A stretch of DNA of 64,000 bases, from positions 2,294,001 through 2,358,000 of the forward strand of contig OZ345357.1 in the NCBI GenBank assembly GCA_977006965.1. The letters are read 5' to 3'. Below, one piece after another: positions 42,162 through 52,100 of this stretch. Position 1 is the first letter of the stretch, and each line of letters begins with the position of its first letter. A model generated the notes under the pieces. That model saw only the letters and a list, made by a program, of their open reading frames with translations. It searched no databases and had not been told where the DNA came from. The position numbers and the translations under genes are program-made. The stretch comes from Phymatolithon calcareum (taxonomy: Eukaryota > Rhodophyta > Florideophyceae > Hapalidiales).

Positions 42162-43238
42162 CTATGCTCTCTCCGTAATCGACGTCTCTCCAACAGCCGC
42201 CTGAGTCCTGTCGTACCATTCACAAAACGCGGCATTATTTTCGCGTACTTCAGCAAACGTGTCAAAAGTTTGAATCGCCTTCAAAACCCCATACACACTT
42301 AAATCAGCAATACCAGGCCCATCATTTCCAGCGAAAAACTTGCCGCCATTCTCCTCCACAGCCGCGGTCCACTCCTTCAGCGCATCGTTCATGGCCGCTC
42401 TCTCGTCACCGATGTCGTACTTCTTTTTTAGCTTCTTGCCAACCATGTACATGACCGCAGCTCCCGAATACCGAATTGTCGCTCGCTGCCACGACGAGAA
42501 CTTGGCATTGTTTGCGATATACTCGAACGTCTGCAGTGATTCTCCAACTGTGCGATAGATGTTGGGTGAAATCAAATGAACAAAGTGATTGTCCACCCAG
42601 TTGACCCATTTCTTCTCTGAATCTGCCAGTTGCGCCGCCTTTCCCTTCACCTTAGCGTGGACGTGATCGATGATATTGGCGGAACCATTGATTTGTTCAC
42701 CATTCACAATGGCAATAGGAACCTTTCGATAATCAGAGGAGAATTGCTTCATTTCAGTCTTGCGAAGTGGATCTACCTCGATAACCTTGTAGGGAATGTT
42801 GTGGTAGTCGAGGTAGGCTCGAACTTTGTTGCAAAACGGGCACACTTCATACTGGTACAGAGTGATGTCCACTTTGGGGCCGCTATACTTTTTTCCGCCA
42901 CCTTCGTAAGCTGATGCGGCCACTGGGGCCGCCGCAGATGAGAATTCAGCGAGTGATGTTCCGCTTCGAACTGACAGAAGCACGGCGGAGGACGCAGCGG
43001 TGCCCAGGACTAGAGCAATCCCTGACATTCGCTCAGATTTTCCCTGGGTTTGAAAAGAGGACCGCTTGACAGGAGTTTCATGCGGCAAGCCTTGCAAGAG
43101 AGCAGAATGAATCCATCGAGACTGTCCTAGAGGAGAGGCACAGGATGCGGGTAAGTTGTGTGCTGAGGTGAAAAATCGCAAAGTGGGGGCACTATTTTTC
43201 ACAATGGAGCGAAGGCCCCCCCTGACGAGCGGATTCAT
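42162..43238 (-). CDS. PTGES2: Prostaglandin-E-synthase-2-like (glutaredoxin-GST fusion)
   Basis: 358 residues from the ATG at 43238; the frame stays open upstream to 43442 but has no ATG there. Residues about 1-60 (MNPLVRGGLRSIVKN...) are basic and Ser-rich, a mitochondrial presequence type, followed by a hydrophobic stretch (GIALVLGTAASSAVLLSV) and then, at 133-136, the CPFC redox motif in ITLYQYEVCPFCNKVRAYLD. A glutaredoxin-like domain continues with IEVDPLRKTEMK and KVPIAIVNGEQINGS. A GST C-terminal helical domain follows, with WVDNHFVHLISPNIYRTVGES and GPGIADLSVYGVLKAI. This is the layout of membrane-associated prostaglandin E synthase 2. Family knowledge: the animal enzyme isomerises PGH2 to PGE2 in vitro and binds haem. 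The substrate here is unproven. Confidence 0.85.
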   Translation of the reverse strand: MNPLVRGGLRSIVKNSAPTLRFFTSAHNLPASCASPLGQSRWIHSALLQGLPHETPVKRSSFQTQGKSERMSGIALVLGTAASSAVLLSVRSGTSLAEFSSAAAPVAASAYEGGGKKYSGPKVDITLYQYEVCPFCNKVRAYLDYHNIPYKVIEVDPLRKTEMKQFSSDYRKVPIAIVNGEQINGSANIIDHVHAKVKGKAAQLADSEKKWVNWVDNHFVHLISPNIYRTVGESLQTFEYIANNAKFSSWQRATIRYSGAAVMYMVGKKLKKKYDIGDERAAMNDALKEWTAAVEENGGKFFAGNDGPGIADLSVYGVLKAIQTFDTFAEVRENNAAFCEWYDRTQAAVGETSITERA

Positions 43239-44920
43239 TTGGTACGGCTTTGATCCACAAGGTAGGACGTCTTTGTGAGGAGGCGGGAGTACACAACGTC
43301 CCAGAAAGCATGTAGTGTATAACGTGAGGAGCACGATTTTTAAATCGTGGTCCTCAAAGTCGTCACCGACCGGTGACCAAAATCCCAGTGCTGCATGATG
43401 TTGAGGTACACGTGTCAAACCGAGCACAAAAATGTGGTGCAAGACATCTCCGGGAACCTGTTTTGATGAACAGGAATAACGATAATTAAAACACTAAAGT
43501 ATAACGGAGCCACACTGCGGGCGCGCACCGGTGCCTGAAATTGCCGATTGTGTCATTTGGAACCATTCTGCTGCTTATGATTTGATCGGTGAGATACCAC
43601 ATGTCCAAGACACTAAGCCACCATACGTTCATCGGTGTATGCGTATCATGACTCAATCGGGACAGACCACTTCACAGACCATCCTAAATGGACAATGAGA
43701 GGAACGATTAAGCAGATTAATTTCGAACTATGAATGAAAGAAGTACACTACGTCCTAGCATGATCGTGTTTCTGACTTTTAAAGTAGTTTTATCATTCGC
43801 TTTCGTTGAATTCTTGTTCATGGTTCTTTCAAAAGGCTTGACCAACGTTTGAACTATGGTGAGGGACAATATTGTAATTAGCACATCCGACCTGGCTTTG
43901 TTCGGCAGCAAAATTGTCGTCGTCCCTATGTAGTGATAGTGAATGTAAAAAGGGTTTTTTACGTTATTAGATGTGTGACTATCAATACTTGAAAGGTCGC
44001 AGATATTGCTGAAGACGTACAGATAGTGCAACAAGCGCAGGAAACTACAGTTCGACATGAATAAAAGTAAAAAGAGATCGAGCGTCTAGAGTTGACTCGT
44101 TTAACCAAACGTAAAGCCTGTATAAGAAGAAGAGACAAACCGACAACCGGAGATTGTGACGTTCAGAATTGGCGAGCATAATGGAATACAGTATGCATAC
44201 AGACACACTTCCGATCTTCCTATAATCTTTTCGATGTCCTTAGCAGATGCTGGACGCGGAGCTTTCCTGGATCAATCAGCACGATTTATGTACGCTCTCT
44301 AAACCGATAAGTTCCGTGGACGTATTGCGAACCTGTAATTCACAGAGAAATGAAGAGGCGCAGATTATAACATAGTACATTAGGTGAGTGAAAATTGCAG
44401 TATGGAGCGCTTGTCTTGTAATTTAGGAAGGAGAATGGCGCTCATGCGTACCGTAAATCAGTCAGTGCACGAAGAATGTACTACTGCAACGGAACAGAAA
44501 GTAGAACTAAGCGGGCGCAGATCAGAACATAGTGCAGATGGTTAGTGACAATTGGAGTGCGAGGCGCCTTTCCCGCAATCTGGAGGAGGAAAACGAAGAT
44601 CATGCATACCAGAAGGCTACGACCGCAAAAACAAAAAACGAAAGATTCTCTGTAAAGGAAGTCGGTGCCTTAGAATGCGCGTTCAGCGCGAAGCGATGTC
44701 GCCGGTATTGGATATAGACTTCCGAGTTTGACATGCTCCCAAGGTCGATCTGTGGCAAGATAGTGCTTATGTACGTTTCCATAGAAGCCATCCGACGTCC
44801 AGCTAGTGCGCTGTCCGTGCTTCGTGCTCCGGTGAAATGAGTTGCGGTTACGTATTCAGCGACACGGCGCTGCTATCTGGTGGACGGTTAAGGCTCACTA
44901 CGAGTACCGTACGTATGTAA
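43239..44920. other. Intergenic
   Basis: About 1.7 kb without a supported gene. A short hairpin CACGATTT/AAATCGTG lies at 43331-43348, inside the probable 5' leader of the PTGES2-like gene. A weak direct repeat occurs in the second half and is listed separately. Confidence 0.5.
44350..44615. repeat. Weak direct repeat pair, ~150-bp spacing
   Basis: A segment near 44357 (GCGCAGATTATAACATAGTACA) recurs near 44515 (GCGCAGATCAGAACATAGTGCA). Both are followed by GTGAGTGAAAATTG / TTAGTGACAATTG, then by AGGAGAATGGCGCTCATGCGTACC / AGGAAAACGAAGATCATGCATACC. The two ~110-bp units are clearly related but diverged. Origin unknown. Confidence 0.55.
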
Positions 44921-44978
44921 TATGTGAGTGGTTTGGCCCTCTAGATGTGCACATCTAGAGGGCCAAACCACTCACATA
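44921..44978. repeat. 58-bp perfect palindrome
   Basis: The left half starts TATGTGAGTGGTTTGGCCCT and the right half is its exact reverse complement, with no spacer; the centre is GTG|CAC and I checked every pair. The pairing breaks at the next base on either side. It lies 134 bp upstream of the start of the three-exon gene. It is not flanked by an obvious target duplication. Confidence 0.95.
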
Positions 44979-45111
44979 AGAAGAGGCATTTCACAGCAGT
45001 TTATTGGAAATAGAACTTTTTTCAAACAATTTGTAACCTCGTAGTTTCATATATTTCGATTTCAAAGACTCGAGATTGGCCAATTTCGGAGATATCTCCA
45101 CGAAATAGAAA

Positions 45112-47406
45112 ATGGTTCAAACTTTCACATCAATTTCTGCTCTTAGTGCAACGGAAGCTCGTCAACGCACGCTTGGATGTGCGTTCGTTGTAATTACAAA
45201 AAGCAAAAACCTTCCAACTTTTGCTCATACTCCTTTCCTCAAACATGGACGAGATATGGATCTGTAAGTTTTCGCAAGGAAGTATGGAACGCCTGTTCCA
45301 AGGGCCACAAAGGAGCTCGTAGGTGTGAAGAGTTGGAGATCATTGATACAAAAATGCTAGCTTCAAAGAAATGCACCAATGCTTTCTTTATCTTGGAATT
45401 CCAAGGGCTCCTGTACATGTCTCGTCCCACAAGTAAGAGTATACTTGCGGCCTGAATCCCCCTGGATGGCAAGTCATTCTCAGCGTCGATCTGACGCTAT
45501 TGCAGAAGTCTGGCACCACATTTTTGCAATTACCAAGTCGCTTCTTCTGGCTTGCGGAGGTGAATCCATGGCCTTGAATTCCACCCCCGCCGCGAGCGGT
45601 CCGCCAGCCTCTCTAACTCGCGGTGCCGGAGACAGGCAGAGTCTAATGACGGTTGAACAGGTTTTAGCGTTATTGAACGACATGATGCAACAGTTGAAGC
45701 AGGCGACCACGGACAAGGAGGAGATTTGGGAAAAAGAAATCAAGGGCCTTCGCCAGCTCGTAGCGCAGGTCCATACTTGCGTAAGCTCCGCATCCTACGA
45801 CTATAGCCAAGCATCGCACGGTATCGCTCCTAAGCGGAAGCTTCCGCAGAAGGCACCGATAAACGCGATTCCCTACATTGAACTCGTTGCAAATTCTCAA
45901 GTGGGTCTTGAGGACCTTGTCAGTCTCCTACTGAACGCGACTGTGTGGTCATTTACTCGTCAAGTCCGTGGCGTGCGCGCTTGGATCGATGAATCATCGG
46001 AGGGCATGATGAAAGATATGTTTGGTCCCTTCGAAAGCGTTTCCGGACTATCCCTCTTGTTTTTCGCGAAACGAAATATCGACACCAAGGCTGTTTTGCG
46101 AACTGCTGTAGGAAGGGCTTATTCACATCTCATGCACCTTACGATGGCGAAAAAGGTGTACATCGCTCAACAAAACTTCAATAGAGGGACCGGGGGCCCA
46201 GTTTGTGCTATGCCGGAATGGCTGAAGTCCTTCAAAGGGCCGGTGAGGACAATGCAGTTTGTCGACCAGATACTTGCTGACAAGACCAGCACAGTCCATG
46301 ATGTTGATGCAGAGACTGAACCTGCGGACGGAGGCACCACCATGCTGTCAACTGCGAGCTCGGATGATGTAACTGGGTCTTCACGACCGCCTCCTGCGAA
46401 GAAGGCAAAGGCGTCTAGTGGTGCGAAGAGTGTGAAGTACAAGGGGATACCAGTGGGTGTCGATGGGTTCGTGACCGACAAGCACGAAAACGTCAGGGAC
46501 TATGTGATTAAGCAGTCGCTCTCCCGTCTTCGAAGGGATTTGTCGAGCTCGAGGTGTACTGCGCGCGAAAAAGCTTTTAAGGACGTCATGTTCTTAGTGG
46601 AAGAAATTAATCGTTACGAAAACGCGGAGGAGGCCAAGGAGAATGGGTACTGGATTGAGTTCGACCATTTCGTTGAACAAGACCTTTGTAATGTGGATGA
46701 TATTCTGTCCGAGCCGGAGTCTATGTGGAACGTGCCTCTATCGTGTATAGACGATAGCGACCCCAAGGCGATGTGGGTGGAGAACCGGAAGCGATTTGAT
46801 TATCTGAAAAAGTCCTTTAGGTCCCTCACAGTGTTCCTTCACTACCCTCGGCTTGTAATTCGCGAGAAGGACGATAATACTGACGGATCGCCAGAGTGGG
46901 ATGATAAGGAGTTCGCACATCAAACGACCAAGGCTGTGTACCTGCATGATCTCGCGTCAAGTCTCATTTTTGCTGCATTCAAGATGGAATCGTTTGATCA
47001 TATTCTAAGTTGCAACAATGTCGCGCTGCGAGCAATTCACGTACTGGCTTTGGGCATTCTAGGCGTACTTCGAAGAGCATCTGGACTGAGTTCGACGCAG
47101 GCCGAAAATGCCGCCATGGGCGTGTGCACTGCGAAACCCGTGCCGAAGGACGGTAAGAATATTACTCTCATGTACGGGGACAACACGAGGTTGGAAGGCG
47201 ACAACAGGGGTACGCTCATGCGCATGCGAAAGGAAGCATTTTCAATATCGTGGAAGAACTACCTAAAAGAGAAGGTAACGTTCAGGCCACCGGAGAGTCG
47301 GCAGTCATCACACTTACAGGATTCGTCGTCGGATGAAGAAGATCAAGCCATGTCAAAATCTACGTTTTGGGATTTCGCAGCGATGACAGGTCGGGATTTA
47401 AGTTGA
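45112..47406 (+). CDS. Unknown 720-residue protein (3 exons)
   Basis: My spliced model is 45112-45263, 45323-45432 and 45506-47406: 2163 nt, exactly 721 codons including the stop. Introns are 59 and 73 nt, with GTAAGT and GTAAGA donors and TAG and CAG acceptors; the phases (2 and 1) both restore one frame through otherwise out-of-frame pieces. No family is recognised. Features seen: an N-terminal part with hydrophobic strands, a coiled-coil-like helix (EEIWEKEIKGLRQLVAQVHT), a Lys-rich linker with PPPAKKAKASSGAKS (nuclear-signal-like), a helical C-terminal half, and an acidic tail DSSSDEEDQAM. A weak resemblance in layout to DNA-binding or chromatin proteins is only suggestive. It lies beside a transposon-like region and could be part of an element, but the introns argue for a host gene. 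Confidence 0.65.
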
Positions 47407-47508
47407 TTTCAGGTACCATTAAGAATTTCTGTTGCGGTGTCCGTTCATCTTGAAGGAGATTGTCTTTATTGCATGCGTAGCTATTGTGAAGTGAATTTTT
47501 TCGTTCAG

Positions 47509-48804
47509 TTAGGAATCGCTATCATCTGCACTTTTGTCGTCCGGTGGTGACACGAGAAGCTGGTTCAAGTAAACGTTTCTAATTCTGGTGGAAAACACTT
47601 TGTCTACTGTTGAAGTTAGTTTTTGACTCCTCACCACAACTGCAGGAATCAGAGCACGCAACATTCCGCAAACTCTGCTGGGAGGGCCACAGCTCTTGTG
47701 TCCTTTGTCCTTGATTTGCTCCCACAACAATGAAAACACGAATTTGTCAGGACACGGACGATTCAAGTCAGTTTTACGGGTTCTACCCGGTAAGTTAGCA
47801 TCACTTTCACTTTGCGAGAGTGCCTTCAGATTTGACAAAACATTGTGTGTCTTGTCTTCTGCGAGTCGGAAGCCAGTCTCCCAGCACTTGTCTCCACTTG
47901 ACCATATTGCGCATGGCTGAATGAGTGTAAGACAGTTATCTAATCGAAATCGCTCTGAAAAACTGCGTCCCAGAAGAACTGCTCTCTCTGGAGGTACATC
48001 TCTGGTTGTCTGGGGTGAAGTAAGAGCGACACCAAGAACTCGAATTGCTTGCAGTTGGTGACCTGTATAGCGCTCTCTATACATAGCCTTTTCTCGATCT
48101 GCAACATCGACATCAAGCGCTTCACATAAGTCATAGAAAGAACGATAAACAATTTCCAATCTAGTCCCGCTTTGTGAATTAGCGAGAAGCGTGTAATACT
48201 CTGATGGAAACAGTTTGCAGGATGATGAGCTTTTGTCCAGCGAAGATTTAGCAAGCAATCGGAACTCTTGTAGAGTACAGTCAACGGCCTTGCTCTTGAG
48301 AAAAATCTGTTGTACACTGTTTCCCGCCGTAATGTTCGGCTGCCGCTTAGTGGTCTCAGAAAAGGGGCCAGTTAACGTACGAACTAGTTGTAAGGCGATA
48401 AATATCTTGGCTCTCTGCAGAGAGTGTTCGTTTCTAACCGCCTCGTCGTGAACCACAGATGTCGCCTTGTCTGCCAAATATCGCTTCAAACGTAAGCATT
48501 CTTCTGCTACTTGGTTTACGCGGCTGGATAAATCCGCGTGAGACTTCCTTAGATCCTCTGTGACGTGGAGTGGGTCTCCACGCACCGGCCTGTGCAGTCC
48601 GAAAGCAGATTCCAAAGCAATAAATGGGTTCAAGCCTGATGGTGGAGAGTGGTCCACCGGACGCCGCAAGTTTTCATCCATGAGAAGCTCCTTCACAGAC
48701 TCTGATAAACAGCGCGGGTCTGGAGGAATGAATTTGCTACCTTGGGAGCTGCGATCCTCACCTGAAAATAGCGGTCCTGATTGGGATACTATACTTGGAC
48801 ACAC
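47509..48804 (-). CDS. Unknown protein, divergent partner of the transposase gene
   Basis: An open frame of 431 codons; the first in-frame ATG is at 48681. The frame extends to 48804 without an ATG, and a splice-acceptor-like TATTTTCAG at about 48770-48762 suggests an upstream exon or a start I could not place. No family is recognised. The protein is helical and moderately basic, with RSFYDLCEALDVDVADREK and a tail KSADDSDS. It faces away from the large transposase gene, about 430 bp apart from ATG to ATG. It could be an accessory gene of that element or a host gene. Confidence 0.5.
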   Translation of the reverse strand: MCPSIVSQSGPLFSGEDRSSQGSKFIPPDPRCLSESVKELLMDENLRRPVDHSPPSGLNPFIALESAFGLHRPVRGDPLHVTEDLRKSHADLSSRVNQVAEECLRLKRYLADKATSVVHDEAVRNEHSLQRAKIFIALQLVRTLTGPFSETTKRQPNITAGNSVQQIFLKSKAVDCTLQEFRLLAKSSLDKSSSSCKLFPSEYYTLLANSQSGTRLEIVYRSFYDLCEALDVDVADREKAMYRERYTGHQLQAIRVLGVALTSPQTTRDVPPERAVLLGRSFSERFRLDNCLTLIQPCAIWSSGDKCWETGFRLAEDKTHNVLSNLKALSQSESDANLPGRTRKTDLNRPCPDKFVFSLLWEQIKDKGHKSCGPPSRVCGMLRALIPAVVVRSQKLTSTVDKVFSTRIRNVYLNQLLVSPPDDKSADDSDS

Positions 48805-49112
48805 AATATCAAGTGTCTATTTCAATGAAAACTTAAGGTTATTCGCATTGGACTTCTTGCACCTTGCGGAAAACTATTAAAATATGGTCTTACAGATTCA
48901 TTCATTCATGGTTCTGCATATGTCACAGAGTACTGATTATATTCTATCTAGAAAGATGGGATTATCTGGTTCGGATCGGGGGACACACAGTGGTTTTCTA
49001 GATACTCTGTCCAGTAAAAAACCTAATTAACTGACAATGGGCCGTTCAAATCCAACAACAATCTCATCCTCTCTTGGAATTCTCATTCACAATCTGCTCC
49101 AAGGTGCTCCTA
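48805..49112. promoter_or_regulatory. Shared region between divergent genes
   Basis: About 300 bp between the two divergent frames. If the pair belongs to one element, this would be its bidirectional promoter. No motif is recognised beyond AT-rich stretches. Confidence 0.3.
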
Positions 49113-52100
49113 ATGAAGCGCTCGACTCGTCGCAGACGACGCAGCCACAACATTTTCCCGCTCATTCCTGAAAATCATTTGTCTGGAGTCGGATCTACAA
49201 ATGCATTCTCGCATAATGCACCTCGCACGCTCACGGAAAGCATACTTCAGCCAATTCGTCCTCCCTCGGTACCCTCAACAGAACATTTTTCTGCACCAAG
49301 ATCACAAGAAGAGCCGGAGTTCTGCACTGACCAGGAAGAAGAGGTCGTTCCATTCACAGACATACGGCCGCGGAACACGTCACATGAGCCAGCCAACAAA
49401 GAGTGCGCGCAGGATGTCGTCAATAGTGATGTTATGAGCATTATTGGAAATTGGCGCGTGCTGTGGTCATTACTCATGACTCACGGAAGTCGCCGCCTGA
49501 CTAAGGATCAGTTCCAGTCTGTCCGAGTGTTTGCAGATGCTGTGAGAAGCTTGCCGAAAGCGTCACAAGCATTTTGGCTGGAAGAAACATTCATGGAAAA
49601 TGGCAACAACGTTCCAAGTCGCAAGGTGTCCTATCTTCCTCATTTCAGCACACTGGTCAAAGTTTGGCGACCGCTTTTATTCCGCTTGCTGGCCCCAAGG
49701 TATTTAGACTGCCAAGTTCCTGTCGATGCAACAAAGGCGGGTGTCCGAAAACGGCCTTACAGATCAGATGCAGTACTGCACACATCTGTGCGGGTCGTCC
49801 TTCCGAGCGAATATGCCCGCTCGGACGTTGCAACACCGGAAGTGTTTGATGCTATTTGCAGCACTAGCTTATCTTACCGTCGCGACAGCGGTGTGCAGCA
49901 AGATCCCTCTGGGAATATAGCTTCCTCTTGTATCGATGTTGTCCCAGTTGTTGCTGCACGCCGCTGGTTCTATGGTCAACCGACATTCATCAGTGTCGAT
50001 TACAGTTCTTGTTCGGGACCTTATACCGGATTCGGTGAAGCCGGTGATACTATACACGTAACTGCTATAAATTCCGAAGGACTCGACGAACGAATTACTC
50101 GAAGTTTTGCTATAAGTACGGCGGACTACGGAGCAGTCCAGTTGGAAGGACTCATTTGTTATGTATGGACTGTTCATCATCAAAAACGACACCACGATGC
50201 CGAGTTTTCTGACAAGGGACTTCACGTCCTCTCACAACGGGATAGAGAAATTGTAGAGGCTTTCAACTTCATTACCTACACATCGCCCGGCGACAGCGTT
50301 AATATTCACGTACCAGAGATTCCCGATTTGGGGGATATTGAATTATCGGACGCCGAGGACGCCACTACTCCCCGGCAAAGAAATATTGGTCCAAGACTGA
50401 CGGAGGCTCGCCGTGCGCGTAGCGCCGCCCTAAAGAAGCGAAAAACGCAACTGGCGAATGCATGGAAAGAATGGCAAAAGCCGCTGTTGAAACCAGGCGA
50501 CATTGTCGCCATGTTGGCACCGTCGTCACAAACGCGGACGCAAGGCACAGTTCTGACGTCCATGGACCGCCAATCCAGACTGCTTCTTATACATCGGTTC
50601 TGGATAGAGAACGAAGAATGCAGTCGGCATGTCTTGTGGATACCTGGAGGAAGACTGGTTGGAGAAACCACCGACGGCCTGCTATCACGAAATTCTCTTT
50701 TTCGTTCACTTTGTGACTCTCTTCTCGATTCAGAACTTTATTTGCCTGTCAGATCAGTGGTTCTTTCCGCTGTACACGGTGGAACTAGGGGACCATTGAA
50801 GTTCAAGCCAGTGAGTAGCGTCGGTACATTGTCTTCAGGTGAACTTTACTGCGTCTACAGGTTCTTGCTGTTTTGGGACGGCTTCGAGATTCATAAGGGA
50901 AAGTCCGTTTCTGGGGAAGGCGTGTATCTGCTTTGTCTAAATCTGCCTACGCAGGCACGATCCAGCCCTAGCGCGGTTCGAATAGTCAGTCTGACTCCGC
51001 CAGGAGTTAAAGCTGACGCTGTTCTTGAGAAAATATTGGACGATATTGCACAAGGGATGAGCGTGGGATTTGTGGATATTGATGCGAATGGCACCCAGCG
51101 CAGAATATTCCTAGACCTAGTTGGATTTCTAGGTGATACTCCCGCCATTAATGCAGCATTGGACATTTTCGGCCACACCGGTGCAGCATGCTGCCACTTA
51201 TGCCGATTTGTTAGACGTTCATCTACTACCGTGGGTAGCAGATTTTCCGCAAAATCACAGAACGCCTCTATTTCTTCAATGGCCCGATCTTTTTACGCAC
51301 ATGTTGCAGTTCGAGATTGCGACGCGCAGCATGAGACATTGCGATTGCTGGGGATGAAGTCACGTTTGACTCCTGCAAACACGATACTCCATTCCATGCG
51401 TTCTCGATTGTTATCTGTGGGCACACCTATTTGGCAAACAGATACTGGGTTTCCGGTTATTCCGTGTGACTTTGATCCCTACCGCTCGTGCATAGTTTCC
51501 CCTGACCATCTACTAACTGGACATATCCGAGATTGCATAAATGTGGCCTTTAAGCTTCTTCCAACTGCGTTGCATCGGTCACTATGCGAAGGCTACATGA
51601 TTGCACTTTTAGCCGAATGCGGTCTTCCTACCCAAAACCGTTTACTTGATCCGGTCAAGAAGGCGTTATTCTCAATGTCGATGACAGAGCTTTACGCTCT
51701 TTCTGTTGTTGCTGGGCCGGCTTTCCAAATGGGCTGCGCTGCACCAGAGACTGGTTCTAACAACCCAGAGATTTCAGCAAAGTGTACGTCTGCGATTAGC
51801 CTTGTACAGTCTTCTGCTGACATGGTTGCAGAGATGTGGTTTCAACCTCAACTTGAGCGTGACGGTGCAGATGCACTCAGCGCCTACGATTCGAACTCTG
51901 GCACATCTTACATTGAACACATTCAGCACATCACTAACAAGCACATTGCTCACGTGGAGGCTATGTGTGCAATGGATGATGACGATTTTTCCTGTCTCAA
52001 TGATAGTTCAATCTCAAAATGTCGACTAATTGAGCTTGAGCAAGAGTACAGCTCATGCATGAAGACAATTAAGCAGGTAGATAAGCCAAATGTCCACCGC

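Noticed and set aside
43238-43442. N-terminal extension of the PTGES2-like frame
   Set aside because: Open but without an ATG; the ATG at 43238 already gives a mitochondrial-type presequence.
45379-47406. Start of the unknown gene at the ATG 45379 or 45466
   Set aside because: These lie in what reads as intron or exon 2 in another frame; the spliced model from 45112 gives one exact frame using good splice sites.
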